Shown: positions 16,718-26,020 of the stretch, in pieces
Layout of the letters: every line of letters starts with the position of its first letter
Position numbering within the stretch: position 1 is the first letter of the stretch
Source: Streptomyces minutiscleroticus
GTDB lineage: Bacteria; Actinomycetota; Actinomycetes; Streptomycetales; Streptomycetaceae
Assembly: GCF_014650875.1 (NCBI RefSeq)
Contig: NZ_BMVU01000001.1
Location: 496,001 to 560,000 of the forward strand
Reading direction: 5' to 3'
Length of the DNA stretch: 64,000 nt
Notes under the pieces: generated by a model
Told to the model about the DNA's origin: nothing
Database searches by the model: none
What the model saw: only the letters and a program-made list of their open reading frames with translations
Made by a program: the position numbers and the translations under genes

Positions 16718-17692
16718 GTGCGTATCGCAGTCACCGGCTCCATCGCCACCGACCACCTCATGACCTTCCCCGGCCGCTTCGCCGACCAGCTCGTCGCGGA
16801 CCAGTTGCACACGGTCTCCCTGTCCTTCCTGGTCGACAAGTTGAACGTGCGCCGGGGCGGCGTCGGCGCGAACATCGCCTTCGGCATGGGCCAGCTGGGC
16901 AGCTCGCCGGTCCTCGTCGGCGCCGCGGGCGCCGACTTCGACGAGTACCGCGCCTGGCTGGACCGGCACGGCGTCGACACCGAGTCGGTGCGCATCTCCG
17001 AGACGCTGCACACCGCGCGCTTCGTGTGCACCACGGACGCCGACCACAACCAGATCGGCTCCTTCTACACCGGCGCCATGAGCGAGGCCCGCCTCATCGA
17101 GCTGAAGACCGTCGCGGACCGCGTCGGCGGCCTCGACCTGGTCCTGATCGGCGCGGACGACCCGGAGGCGATGCTGCGCCACACGGAGGAGTGCCGCTCC
17201 CGCTCCATCCCCTTCGCGGCCGACTTCTCCCAGCAGATCGCCCGTATGGACGGCGAGGAGATCCGGATACTGCTGGACGGGGCGACCTACCTCTTCTCCA
17301 ACGAGTACGAGAAGGGGCTCATCGAGTCCAAGACCGGCTGGTCCGACGAGGAGATCCTGGGCCGGGTCGGCCACCGCGTGACCACCCTCGGCGCGCGCGG
17401 CGTCCGCATCGAGCGCAAGGGCGAGGACCCGATCGAGGTCGGCGTCCCCCAGGAGACCGCCAAGGTCGATCCCACCGGCGTGGGCGACGCCTTCCGCGCC
17501 GGCTTCCTGTCCGGCCTGGCCTGGGGCGTCTCCCTGGAGCGCGCCGCCCAGGTCGGCTGCATGCTCGCCACGCTGGTGATCGAGACGCTGGGCACCCAGG
17601 AGTACCAGCTGCGCCGCGCCCACTTCATGGAGCGCTTCACCGGGGCCTACGGCGAGGACGCCGCCTCCGAGGTCAAGAAGCACCTGCTCTGA
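16718..17692 (+). CDS. PfkB-family kinase, adenosine-kinase-like
   Basis: 324 residues of the ribokinase/PfkB fold. It has the N-terminal substrate motif RRGGVGANIA (45-53), and the anion hole and catalytic base in DPTGVGDAFRAGF with Asp257. The start AVTGSIATDHLMTFPGRF and the overall length closely resemble the mycobacterial adenosine kinase AdoK (Rv2202c), which also sits beside ctaC; this comparison is from memory. The likely role is purine salvage or control of adenosine from SAM turnover. GTG 16718 follows CAGGAG. TAGCGT about 45 nt upstream is a plausible -10. Confidence 0.8.
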   Translation: MRIAVTGSIATDHLMTFPGRFADQLVADQLHTVSLSFLVDKLNVRRGGVGANIAFGMGQLGSSPVLVGAAGADFDEYRAWLDRHGVDTESVRISETLHTARFVCTTDADHNQIGSFYTGAMSEARLIELKTVADRVGGLDLVLIGADDPEAMLRHTEECRSRSIPFAADFSQQIARMDGEEIRILLDGATYLFSNEYEKGLIESKTGWSDEEILGRVGHRVTTLGARGVRIERKGEDPIEVGVPQETAKVDPTGVGDAFRAGFLSGLAWGVSLERAAQVGCMLATLVIETLGTQEYQLRRAHFMERFTGAYGEDAASEVKKHLL

Positions 17693-17698
17693 GCCGTA

Positions 17699-17746
17699 CC
17701 GCGGGAAGGGGGGAGGGGCGGACACGCTCCTCCCCCCTTCCCGCGG
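17699..17746. terminator. 17-bp perfect hairpin between convergent genes
   Basis: CCGCGGGAAGGGGGGAG (17699-17715) pairs exactly with 17730-17746. It lies 6 nt after one stop codon and 4 nt before the other, so it probably serves both genes. Confidence 0.75.
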
Positions 17747-17750
17747 GCCG

Positions 17751-19133
17751 CTACACCAGGCGGCGCACCACGTACGCCGCGCCCCGCTCCGCCGGCTCCT
17801 CGCCGACGTACTCCTGGCCGCGCATCTCGCACCACGCCGGGACGTCCAGGCGCGCGGCCTCGTCGTCGGACAGGACCCGGACCGTGCCGCCCAGGGGCAC
17901 GTCGCCGATCACCTTCGCCAGCTCGATCACCGGAACGGGGCAGCGCCGGCCGAGCGCGTCCACGACCAGTTCGTCCCCGCGGGGCACGGCCCGCGGCGCG
18001 GCCGCCGGGGCGCCCAGCTGGGCGCGGACGGCCGCGACCGCCTCCGGCAGCACCCGCAGGAACCCCTCCACGTCCCCGGCGGCCGTGCCCGGGGGCAGGG
18101 ACACCCGGACGTTGCCCTCGCTCAGCACCCCCATCGCCTTCAGCACGTGGCTCGGGGTGAGCGTGCTGCTCGTGCAGGACGAGCCGGAGGAGACGGAGTA
18201 ACCCGCCCGGTCCAACGCGTGCAGCAGGCTCTCGCCGTCCACGTAGAGACAGGAGAACGTGACCAGGTGCGGCAGCCGCCGCTCCGGGTCGCCGACCACC
18301 TCCACGTCCGGCACCAGCTCCGGCACCCGGGCGCGGATCCGCTCCGTCAGCTCCCGCAGCCGGGCCGCCTCCGCCGCCGCCTCGGCGCGCACGGCCCGCA
18401 GCGAGGCCGCCGCGGCCACGATCGCGGGCAGGTCGGGGAAGCCCGGCGCGCGCCCGGACTCCCGCTCGTCGGCCGGGCCCTGCGGCGCGAACCGCGTCCC
18501 CTTGCGCACCACGAGCAGCCCCACCCCCGACGGCCCGCCCCATTTGTGGGCGCTCCCCGTCAGCAGCGACCACGCGCCCTCCACCGGACCCCAGGCCAGC
18601 GACTGGGCCGCGTCCACCAGCAGCGGCACCCCGGCCTCCCGGCACGCCTGCGCCACCTCGGCGACCGGCTGCACCGTGCCCACCTCGTGGTTGGCGGACT
18701 GCAGGCAGGCCAGCGCGGTGTCCTCGCGCAGCGCGGCGGCGTACGCCTCCGCACCGGCCGCGCCCGCGCGGTCCACCGGCACCTCGGTGACCGTGCCGCC
18801 CGCGGCGCGGTGCGTGTCCGCCGAATGGAGCACCGACGAGTGTTCGACGGCGGACACGACCAGGTGCCGCCCGGCCCGGCGCCGCCCGGCCAGCGCCCCG
18901 GCGATCCCGGAGTGCACCGCCGTGGTGCCCGAGGAGGTGAAGGCCAGCTCGTCCGGACGGCAGCCCACCGCCTCGGCGGCCGCCTCGCGCGCCGCGTCCA
19001 GCAGCAGCCGGGCCCGGCGTCCCTCCCGGTACAGCCGGGCGGGGTCGGCCCAGCCCTCGTCGAGGGAGGCCAGCAGGGCCTGCCGGGCCACGGGGTGCAG
19101 GGGGGCGGCGGAGGCGGCGTCGAAGTAGGGCAC
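17751..19133 (-). CDS. cysteine desulfurase fused to TusA-like sulfur carrier
   Basis: 460 residues. The first 375 are a NifS/IscS-type PLP enzyme that takes sulfur from cysteine: PLP-stacking His98 in AVEHSS, Lys197 in GSAHKWGG, and the persulfide Cys320 in the SSGSSCTSS loop. The last 75 residues are a TusA domain with the CPxP motif (Cys398 in GRRCPVPVIELAK), so sulfur can pass within one chain. Such fusions make the first two steps of sulfur relay a single protein. It lies divergently from ctaC. Sulfur acceptors could be Fe-S assembly, thiamine or tRNA thiolation. Confidence 0.9.
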   Translation of the reverse strand: MPYFDAASAAPLHPVARQALLASLDEGWADPARLYREGRRARLLLDAAREAAAEAVGCRPDELAFTSSGTTAVHSGIAGALAGRRRAGRHLVVSAVEHSSVLHSADTHRAAGGTVTEVPVDRAGAAGAEAYAAALREDTALACLQSANHEVGTVQPVAEVAQACREAGVPLLVDAAQSLAWGPVEGAWSLLTGSAHKWGGPSGVGLLVVRKGTRFAPQGPADERESGRAPGFPDLPAIVAAAASLRAVRAEAAAEAARLRELTERIRARVPELVPDVEVVGDPERRLPHLVTFSCLYVDGESLLHALDRAGYSVSSGSSCTSSTLTPSHVLKAMGVLSEGNVRVSLPPGTAAGDVEGFLRVLPEAVAAVRAQLGAPAAAPRAVPRGDELVVDALGRRCPVPVIELAKVIGDVPLGGTVRVLSDDEAARLDVPAWCEMRGQEYVGEEPAERGAAYVVRRLV

Positions 19134-19419
19134 GGCGACACGCTAACCCCTGGCCCGGACGCCGGTCCCGGGCCGAGGGCCCGTCAGGAGGCGGACCGCC
19201 CAGGTCCGTCGGGTGCCGCGATCCCCCCGCGGAATGCCCGCGTCCACCCCTTCGGGGAGTCGGACGGCGCGTTGGGCACCCTCCCCGCGCGACCCCAAAT
19301 GGCGTCCAGTAGGGTTTGGTCCGCATAAACATCCAAACCCCTGCCCGACGCAGGGCGGCGACCGACCAGCGAGAAGGCCGCAGCCGACCGCGCGGGCGAG
19401 ACTCTCGGGAAGGCGCTAC
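19134..19419 (+). promoter_or_regulatory. 286-bp upstream region of the ctaC operon
   Basis: TAGGGT at 19310-19315 is a plausible -10, though no clear -35 is seen. Overlapping it, GGGTTTGG (19312-19319) and CCAAACCC (19333-19340) form a perfect 8-bp inverted repeat separated by 13 nt. It could be an operator or, if transcribed, a 5'-leader hairpin. About 80 nt of untranslated leader follow to the GTG. Confidence 0.4.
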
Positions 19420-20379
19420 GTGAGTCCCAACGGCTCCGACCGCTCGCCGCGGCGCCCGATGCGGCGGAAGCTGCTGCAGGCACTGACCGCGGGCCTGGTC
19501 CTGGCGACCGCCACCGGTTGCACATACGAGGACTTCCCCCGCCTCGGCATGCCCACCCCGACCACGGAAGAGGCTCCGCGGATCCTCTCCCTGTGGCAGG
19601 GTTCCTGGGCCGCCGCGCTCGCCGTCGGCGTGCTGGTGTGGGGCCTGATCCTGTGGAGTGCTTTCTTCCACCGGCGCAGCCGCACCAAGGTCGAGGTACC
19701 TCCGCAGACCCGGTACAACATGCCCATCGAGGCGCTGTACACGGTCGTCCCCCTGATCATCGTCTCGGTGCTGTTCTACTTCACCGCCCGTGACGAGTCG
19801 AAGCTCCTGGACATGTCCAAGAAGCCCGACGTCACCGTCAACGTCGTCGGCTACCAGTGGAGCTGGGCCTTCAACTACGTCGAGGACGTCGAGGGCTCGA
19901 CGGGCGACGCGAAGACCGACAAGAACCTGGACGCCATTCCGGACCGGTACAAGAAGGACTTCCCGGCGAACGCGGGCGGCGTCTACGACGCCGGCATCCC
20001 CAGCACGCGGAACCCGCAGACGAACAACCCCGGCCCGACCCTCTGGCTGCCCAAGGGCAAGACGGTCCGCTTCGTCCTGACCTCGCGCGACGTCATCCAC
20101 TCCTTCTGGGTGGTGCCGTTCCTCATGAAGCAGGACGTCATCCCGGGCCACACCAACTCCTTCCAGGTGACCCCCAACAAGGAGGGCACCTTCCTGGGCA
20201 AGTGCGCCGAACTCTGCGGCGTCGACCACTCCCGGATGCTCTTCAACGTGAAGGTCGTCTCGCCCGAGCGCTACGAGGCCCACCTCAAGGAGCTCGCCGA
20301 GAAGGGCCAGACCGGTTACGTCCCCTCGGGCATTGAGCAGGCGGGCCACGAGAAGAACCGGGAGTCGAACATCCTGTGA
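19420..20379 (+). CDS. ctaC: cytochrome c oxidase subunit II (CtaC)
   Basis: 319 residues. The N-terminus has a signal-type segment ending near Cys34 (ATATGC), so it may be lipidated. Two TM helices follow (about 60-80 and 103-122), then the cupredoxin domain. CuA ligands are all visible: His227, Cys262, Glu264, Cys266, His270 and Met273. An insertion of about 45 residues after [10 protein letters not shown] is characteristic of actinobacterial subunit II. GTG 19420 follows GGGAAGG by 6 nt. The stop overlaps ctaD by 4 nt. The product accepts electrons from the bc1 complex within the supercomplex. Confidence 0.96.
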   Translation: MSPNGSDRSPRRPMRRKLLQALTAGLVLATATGCTYEDFPRLGMPTPTTEEAPRILSLWQGSWAAALAVGVLVWGLILWSAFFHRRSRTKVEVPPQTRYNMPIEALYTVVPLIIVSVLFYFTARDESKLLDMSKKPDVTVNVVGYQWSWAFNYVEDVEGSTGDAKTDKNLDAIPDRYKKDFPANAGGVYDAGIPSTRNPQTNNPGPTLWLPKGKTVRFVLTSRDVIHSFWVVPFLMKQDVIPGHTNSFQVTPNKEGTFLGKCAELCGVDHSRMLFNVKVVSPERYEAHLKELAEKGQTGYVPSGIEQAGHEKNRESNIL

Positions 20380-22112
20380 GCATCCTCAACGAACCCCAGG
20401 GTGCCGCCACCGCAGCAGGCACCTACCAGGACGAAGTGCCGGTCCGGCGTCAGCGCCGCGGTGAGCTCGTCGTCAAGTGGATGACCACCACTGACCACAA
20501 GACGATCGGCTCGCTGTACCTGATCACGTCCTTCATCTTCTTCTGCATCGGCGGCGTGATGGCGCTCCTCATGCGCGCCGAGCTGGCCCGTCCGGGCCTG
20601 CAGATCATGTCGAACGAGCAGTTCAACCAGGCGTTCACCATGCATGGCACGATCATGCTGCTGATGTTCGCCACCCCGCTGTTCGCCGGCTTCGCGAACT
20701 GGATCATGCCGCTGCAGATCGGCGCGCCCGACGTGGCGTTCCCGCGGCTGAACATGTTCGCCTACTGGCTCTACCTGATCGGCTCGACGATCGCGGTGGG
20801 CGGCTTCCTCACCCCGCAGGGCGCGGCCGACTTCGGCTGGTTCGCCTACTCCCCGCTGTCGGACGCGGTCCGCTCGCCGGGCGTCGGCGCCGACATGTGG
20901 ATCATGGGTCTGGCCCTCTCCGGCTTCGGCACGATCCTCGGCGCGGTCAACTTCATCACCACGATCATCTGCATGCGCGCCCCCGGCATGACGATGTTCC
21001 GCATGCCGATCTTCACCTGGAACGTGCTGCTCACCGGTGTGCTGGTGCTGCTGGCCTTCCCGGTCCTCGCGGCCGCGCTGTTCGCCCTGGAGGCGGACCG
21101 CAAGTTCGGTGCCCACGTCTTCGACGCGGCCAACGGCGGAGCGCTGCTGTGGCAGCACCTCTTCTGGTTCTTCGGCCACCCAGAGGTGTACATCATCGCG
21201 CTGCCGTTCTTCGGGATCATCTCCGAGATCATCCCGGTCTTCTCGCGCAAGCCGATGTTCGGCTACATGGGCCTGATCGGCGCCACCATCGCCATCGCCG
21301 GCCTGTCCGTGACCGTGTGGGCGCACCACATGTACGTCACCGGCGGCGTGCTCCTGCCGTTCTTCTCCTTCATGACGTTCCTCATCGCCGTCCCCACCGG
21401 CGTGAAGTTCTTCAACTGGATCGGCACGATGTGGAAGGGCTCGCTGTCCTTCGAGACGCCGATGCTGTGGACGATCGGCTTCCTGATCACCTTCACCTTC
21501 GGCGGTCTGACCGGTGTCATCCTGGCGTCGCCGCCGATGGACTTCCACGTCTCCGACTCGTACTTCGTCGTCGCGCACTTCCACTACGTCGTCTTCGGCA
21601 CCGTGGTCTTCGCGATGTTCGCCGGCTTCCACTTCTGGTGGCCGAAGTTCACGGGCAAGATGCTGGACGAGCGGCTCGGCAAGATCACCTTCTGGACGCT
21701 GTTCATCGGCTTCCACGGCACGTTCCTGGTCCAGCACTGGCTGGGCGCCGAGGGCATGCCGCGCCGGTACGCGGACTACCTCGCGGCCGACGGCTTCACC
21801 GCGCTGAACACGATCTCGACGATCAGCTCGTTCCTGCTCGGCCTGTCGATCCTGCCGTTCTTCTACAACGTCTGGAAGACCGCCAAGTACGGCAAGCCCG
21901 TCGAGGTCGACGACCCGTGGGGCTACGGCCGGTCGCTGGAGTGGGCCACGTCCTGCCCGCCGCCGCGCCACAACTTCCTGGTCCTGCCGCGGATCCGCAG
22001 CGAATCCCCGGCCTTCGACCTGCACCACCCCGAGATCGCCGCGCTCGACCAGCTCGAGAACGTCGGTCACGGTGAGAAGGCCCTCGCGGGTGAGAAGGAG
22101 GCCGGCAAGTGA
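20376..22112 (+). CDS. ctaD: cytochrome c oxidase subunit I (CtaD)
   Basis: 578 residues, twelve membrane helices, the catalytic subunit of the aa3 oxidase. The CuB His and cross-linked Tyr are in FFGHPEVYI (His268, Tyr272), and the CuB HH pair is in [10 protein letters not shown]. The heme a3 and heme a ligands are in HFHYVV (His401, His403). The first heme a ligand lies in AFTMHGTIM. It starts within the end of ctaC (GTGA) and overlaps ctaF by 4 nt, so the three subunits are coupled at translation. Confidence 0.97.
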   Translation: MSILNEPQGAATAAGTYQDEVPVRRQRRGELVVKWMTTTDHKTIGSLYLITSFIFFCIGGVMALLMRAELARPGLQIMSNEQFNQAFTMHGTIMLLMFATPLFAGFANWIMPLQIGAPDVAFPRLNMFAYWLYLIGSTIAVGGFLTPQGAADFGWFAYSPLSDAVRSPGVGADMWIMGLALSGFGTILGAVNFITTIICMRAPGMTMFRMPIFTWNVLLTGVLVLLAFPVLAAALFALEADRKFGAHVFDAANGGALLWQHLFWFFGHPEVYIIALPFFGIISEIIPVFSRKPMFGYMGLIGATIAIAGLSVTVWAHHMYVTGGVLLPFFSFMTFLIAVPTGVKFFNWIGTMWKGSLSFETPMLWTIGFLITFTFGGLTGVILASPPMDFHVSDSYFVVAHFHYVVFGTVVFAMFAGFHFWWPKFTGKMLDERLGKITFWTLFIGFHGTFLVQHWLGAEGMPRRYADYLAADGFTALNTISTISSFLLGLSILPFFYNVWKTAKYGKPVEVDDPWGYGRSLEWATSCPPPRHNFLVLPRIRSESPAFDLHHPEIAALDQLENVGHGEKALAGEKEAGK

Positions 22113-22507
22113 AGATCCAGGGCAAGATGTTCATCTGGCTGGCCGTCTTCATCCTCGTCATGGCGATCGTCTATGGCGTGTGGTCGAAGGAGCCGGCCGG
22201 CACCACGGCGCTCTTCCTGGCCTTCGGCCTGAGCATCATGATCGGCTTCTACCTGGCCTTCACGGCCCGGCGGGTCGACGCGGGCGCGCAGGACAACAAG
22301 GAGGCCGACGTCGCGGACGACGCCGGTGAGCTGGGCTTCTTCAGCCCGCACAGCTGGCAGCCGCTCTCCCTGGCCGTCGGTGGCGCCCTCGCCTTCCTGG
22401 GCGTCGTCTTCGGCTGGTGGCTGATGTTCTTCTCGGCGCCGATCCTGCTGATCGGCCTGTGGGGCTGGGTCTTCGAGTACTACCGCGGTGAGAACCGCAC
22501 CCAGTAG
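22109..22507 (+). CDS. ctaF: cytochrome c oxidase subunit IV (CtaF)
   Basis: 132 residues with four hydrophobic helices (5-24, 33-52, 85-103, 107-125) and no cofactor ligands. It matches the actinobacterial subunit IV that stabilises aa3. Its ATG overlaps the ctaD stop. An operon terminator hairpin follows within 15 nt. Confidence 0.93.
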   Translation: MKIQGKMFIWLAVFILVMAIVYGVWSKEPAGTTALFLAFGLSIMIGFYLAFTARRVDAGAQDNKEADVADDAGELGFFSPHSWQPLSLAVGGALAFLGVVFGWWLMFFSAPILLIGLWGWVFEYYRGENRTQ

Positions 22508-22521
22508 CACGCGCTGAGCAC

Positions 22522-22560
22522 CGGGAGCCCGGACACTCCGTCAGGAGGTCCGGGCTCCCG
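22522..22560 (+). terminator. ctaCDF operon terminator
   Basis: CGGGAGCCCGGAC (22522-22534) pairs exactly with 22548-22560, followed by TGTTTCCC. One of the few hairpins here with a short T-containing tail. Confidence 0.8.
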
Positions 22561-22634
22561 TGTTTCCCCCGCGCCCGTCCCCCACACGGATCACTCGCCG
22601 CGCCGGGCCCCGGCGGCCTCCCTAGCGTGGGCCC

Positions 22635-23903
22635 ATGAGCCACTCACCGCGCACCCGCACCGTCGTCGGCTGCACCCTGCTGGTGGCCGTCCTCGTCGCG
22701 GGCGGCACCGCGTGCGACGAGCGGGGCGGTCACCCGCTCGCGGCCCGGCCGTACGACGCGGCGGACCAGATCGCCTTCGACGGCCCGGTGGGCCGCGGCC
22801 GGACGGCCGACCCCGACCGGCCCCTGTCCGTCACCCTCAAGGACGAGAAGGGGCGCATCACGGACGTCACGGCCGCCGACGCCTCGGGGCGCCGCGTGGC
22901 GGGCGAGCTGTCCGCCGACGGCAGCCGCTGGCACAGCACCTCGCCGCTCGCCGCGGGGACCCGCTACACGGTCCGCGTGAGCACGGAGAACGAGAGGGGC
23001 GAGCCCGGCCGCCGGGTCCTCCTCCTCGACACCAGCGCGCCCACCGCCAGGAAGCGGCTCACCGTCACGTTCGGCCCCGGGCAGGGCACGTTCGGGGTCG
23101 GCCAGCCCGTCGTCGCCGAACTCGGCGAGCCCGTCCGGGACAGGGCGGCCCGCGCCGTCGTCGAGCGCGGGCTGCACGTGGAGTCGACGCCCGCGGTGCA
23201 GGGCTCCTGGCACTGGGTGGACGACAGGACGCTGCACTACCGCCCCAGGGAGTACTGGCCCGCCCACGCCACCGTGGTGGCCCGCAGCGGCCTGCGGGGC
23301 GTCCGGGTGGGCGAGCGGCTGTGGGGCGGCGAGGCGGACCCGCTCGAATTCCGTACCGGCGACCGCGTGGTGGCGGTGACGGACGCCGCCGCGCACACGA
23401 TGACCGTCCACCGCAACGGCCGGGTCGTACGGCGTATCCCGGTGACCACCGGCAAGCCCGGCTTCGAGACCCGCAACGGCGTCAAGGTGGTGCTCGGCAA
23501 GGAGCGCCTCGTACGCATGCGCGGTACGACCATCGGCATCGCGGAGGGCTCCACCGAGTCCTACGACCTGAAGGTGCACTACGCCACCCGGGTGACCTGG
23601 AGCGGCGAGTACGTGCACGCGGCGCCCTGGTCGGTGGGGTCGCAGGGCTACGCCAACGTCAGCCACGGCTGCACCGGCATGAGCACCGCCGAGGCGAAGT
23701 GGTTCTTCGAGACCGTGCGCGAGGGCGACGTCGTCCAGGTCGTCAACTCCGACGGCGAGACCATGGAGTCCTTCGGCAACGGCTACGGGGACTGGAACCT
23801 CGGCTGGGCGGAATGGCGCAAGGGGAGCGCTCTGACGGGTGACGGGGCCCAGGACGGACCCCGTCGCGCGGAGCGTGCGCGGCTGCGCCCGCAGGCCCTC
23901 TGA
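22635..23903 (+). CDS. L,D-transpeptidase with N-terminal Ig-like domains
   Basis: 422 residues. A hydrophobic export segment ends near Cys27; the lipobox is weak. Two Ig-like beta domains follow (about 60-245), as in mycobacterial LdtMt2, then a YkuD catalytic domain. The catalytic motif is SHGCTGMS with His344 and Cys346, a small departure from the common SHGC(I/V)R. It makes 3-3 peptidoglycan cross-links or attaches proteins. TAGCGT at 22623-22628 lies 6 nt before the ATG, so the transcript is probably leaderless and independent of the cta operon. Confidence 0.9.
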   Translation: MSHSPRTRTVVGCTLLVAVLVAGGTACDERGGHPLAARPYDAADQIAFDGPVGRGRTADPDRPLSVTLKDEKGRITDVTAADASGRRVAGELSADGSRWHSTSPLAAGTRYTVRVSTENERGEPGRRVLLLDTSAPTARKRLTVTFGPGQGTFGVGQPVVAELGEPVRDRAARAVVERGLHVESTPAVQGSWHWVDDRTLHYRPREYWPAHATVVARSGLRGVRVGERLWGGEADPLEFRTGDRVVAVTDAAAHTMTVHRNGRVVRRIPVTTGKPGFETRNGVKVVLGKERLVRMRGTTIGIAEGSTESYDLKVHYATRVTWSGEYVHAAPWSVGSQGYANVSHGCTGMSTAEAKWFFETVREGDVVQVVNSDGETMESFGNGYGDWNLGWAEWRKGSALTGDGAQDGPRRAERARLRPQAL

Positions 23904-23937
23904 GGGGCCGGGCCCGCCGCCCGCGGGGCGGGGCCCG

Positions 23938-24339
23938 TCAGGCGCCCACGGCGGTCCGCCGGCGCAGCAGGGCGGCCAGCGCGTCCGCGAACTCCACCGG
24001 GTCCACCGGCTGCGTCACGGCGGCGTCCGCACGGCTCCAGGTGGCCAGCCAGGCGTCCTGCGGGCGGCCGATCAGCAGCAGCACGGGCGGGCAGTCGAAG
24101 ACCTCGTCCTTGATCTGGCGGCACACGCCCATGCCGCCCGCCGGCACGGCCTCGCCGTCCAGGACGCAGACGTCGACCCCGCCCCGCTCCAGCTCCTTCA
24201 GGACGGCCGGCAGCGTCGCGCACTCGACGAACTCGACGGCCGGGACGTCGGCGGCCGGCCTGCGGCCCGTCGCCAGCCGGACCTGTTCGCGGGTGGTGGA
24301 GTCGTCGCTGTAGACCAGCACCGTGGCGGTCGGCTGCAT
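23938..24339 (-). CDS. orphan receiver-like protein without the conserved lysine
   Basis: 133 residues with a CheY-like fold and no output domain. The acidic residues are kept (Asp12/Asp13 in YSDDSTT, Asp61 in VCVLDGEA). The signalling Thr/Ser is replaced in LLLIGRP, and the Lys-Pro motif reads VTQP, with Gln110 in the lysine place. Phosphotransfer of the normal kind is therefore doubtful. It may act as a pseudo-receiver or protein-binding module. It is divergent from ctaE, with a shared 188-bp promoter region. Confidence 0.8.
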   Translation of the reverse strand: MQPTATVLVYSDDSTTREQVRLATGRRPAADVPAVEFVECATLPAVLKELERGGVDVCVLDGEAVPAGGMGVCRQIKDEVFDCPPVLLLIGRPQDAWLATWSRADAAVTQPVDPVEFADALAALLRRRTAVGA

Positions 24340-24516
24340 AGTTCCTCCGTGACTTCGGCGACGTCGGCGTTGTACGGGTGTGTGAACCTTGCGCGGATGC
24401 TACTCCCTCCCCCCGCCCGTCGACACCGTCCCGTACGGGGGTCGGCTGGGCCATACGGGCAGGACACACCCCGCAGACACTCCGAACGGCACCCCCCGGA
24501 GTGAGGGCGGGATAAG

Positions 24517-24537
24517 CGACCGACATAATGTCGGTCG
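24517..24537. promoter_or_regulatory. perfect palindrome over the ctaE start codon
   Basis: CGACCGACAT-A-ATGTCGGTCG has exact 10-bp arms around one base and includes the ATG of ctaE. CATAAT at 24524-24529 inside it also fits a -10 element placed 7 nt before a GTG at 24537. It may be an operator that blocks polymerase or, in RNA, a hairpin hiding the start. Confidence 0.45.
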
Positions 24538-25148
24538 TGGCGACAGCAACGACAGTAGAAACCGGGCACGCGCACCCGTCGGTCAATCGACCGAACCTCA
24601 CCAGCGTCGGAACCATCATCTGGCTGAGTTCCGAGCTGATGTTCTTCGCGGCCCTCTTCGCGATGTACTTCACCCTGCGATCGGTGACCGGTCCCGAGTT
24701 CTGGAGCGAGAAGGCCTCGGCCTTGAACTTCCCGTTCTCGGCGACCAACACCACGATCCTGGTGCTCTCCTCCCTCACCTGTCAGCTCGGCGTGTTCGCC
24801 GCCGAGCGCGGTGACGTGAAGAAGCTCAGGATGTGGTTCATCGTCACCTTCGTCATGGGCGCGATCTTCATCGGCGGTCAGGTGTACGAGTACACCGAGC
24901 TGGTCAAGCACGAGGGCCTCTCGCTCTCGTCCGACCCGTACGGCTCGGTGTTCTACCTGACCACCGGCTTCCACGGCCTGCACGTGACGGGTGGTCTCAT
25001 CGCCTTCCTGCTGGTCCTCGGCCGCACCTACGCGGCGCGGAGGTTCACCCACGAGCAGGCGACCGCCGCCATCGTCGTGTCCTACTACTGGCACTTCGTC
25101 GATGTCGTCTGGATCGGCCTCTTCGCCACGATCTACATGATCAAGTAG
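24528..25148 (+). CDS. ctaE: cytochrome c oxidase subunit III (CtaE)
   Basis: 206 residues, five membrane helices, no cofactors; the small actinobacterial form of subunit III, which lacks the first two helices of longer versions. Typical motifs are [27 protein letters not shown] and [14 protein letters not shown]. The start is either ATG 24528 or, if the transcript is leaderless, GTG 24537; no good ribosome site precedes the ATG. qcrC follows after 62 nt, and the qcr genes probably share its transcript. Confidence 0.95.
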   Translation: MSVVATATTVETGHAHPSVNRPNLTSVGTIIWLSSELMFFAALFAMYFTLRSVTGPEFWSEKASALNFPFSATNTTILVLSSLTCQLGVFAAERGDVKKLRMWFIVTFVMGAIFIGGQVYEYTELVKHEGLSLSSDPYGSVFYLTTGFHGLHVTGGLIAFLLVLGRTYAARRFTHEQATAAIVVSYYWHFVDVVWIGLFATIYMIK

Positions 25149-25210
25149 CGGGTCCGCTCCCGCACAGTCCAGAAGCACCGACGCAGAAGATCCTGACACC
25201 GGGGTAATCC

Positions 25211-26020
25211 GTGAAAAAGCTCTCCGCACGACGACGCCATCCGCTGGCGGCGGTCGTCGTTCTCCTCCTCGCGCTGGCGGCCACCGGGGGGCTGTACGCC
25301 GTGTTCGCGCCCGCGGGCAAGGCACAGGCCGAGGAAACCGCCCAGTCGATGGCCATCGACGAGGGCAAGAAGCTCTATTCCGTCGGCTGTGCCACGTGCC
25401 ACGGCACCGGGGGTCAGGGCACCTCCGACGGCCCGTCGCTGGTGGGTGTGGGCGCGGCGGCCGTCGACTTCCAGGTCGGCACCGGCCGTATGCCGGCCCA
25501 GCAGCCCGGCGCGCAGGTGCCGAAGAAGAAGGTCATCTACACGCAGGCCGAGATCGACCAGCTCGCGGCCTACATCGCTTCGCTGGGCGCCGGTCCCGCC
25601 GTGCCGACCGAGGAGAAGTACGGGCCCGAGGGCGCCGACATCGCCGCCGGCGGTGAGCTGTTCCGCACCAACTGCGCCCAGTGCCACAACTTCACCGGCA
25701 AGGGCGGCGCGCTGACGAACGGCAAGTTCGCCCCGAACCTCGAAGGCGTCTCCGCGAAGCACATCTACGAGGCCATGCAGACCGGCCCGCAGAACATGCC
25801 GTCCTTCCCCGACACCACGCTGTCGGAGAAGAACAAGAAGGACATCATCGCTTACCTCGACGCGGTCAACGGTGACAAGACGGAGAGCGCCGGCGGTCTG
25901 GAGCTGGGCGGCCTCGGGCCGGTCAGCGAGGGCCTCTTCGGCTGGATCTTCGGCCTCGGCACCCTGATCGCCGTCGCCGCCTGGGTCGCCGCTCGGACCG
26001 CAAAGGCCAAGAAGTCATGA
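25211..26020 (+). CDS. qcrC: diheme cytochrome c of the bc1 complex (QcrC)
   Basis: 269 residues. It has an N-terminal membrane anchor, two c-type heme domains with CATCH (Cys60-His64) and CAQCH (Cys155-His159), and a C-terminal helix (LFGWIFGLGTLIAVAAWVA). Actinobacteria use this tethered diheme protein in place of a separate soluble cytochrome c, wiring bc1 directly to aa3. GTG start. The last bases overlap qcrA (ATGA). Confidence 0.95.
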   Translation: MKKLSARRRHPLAAVVVLLLALAATGGLYAVFAPAGKAQAEETAQSMAIDEGKKLYSVGCATCHGTGGQGTSDGPSLVGVGAAAVDFQVGTGRMPAQQPGAQVPKKKVIYTQAEIDQLAAYIASLGAGPAVPTEEKYGPEGADIAAGGELFRTNCAQCHNFTGKGGALTNGKFAPNLEGVSAKHIYEAMQTGPQNMPSFPDTTLSEKNKKDIIAYLDAVNGDKTESAGGLELGGLGPVSEGLFGWIFGLGTLIAVAAWVAARTAKAKKS

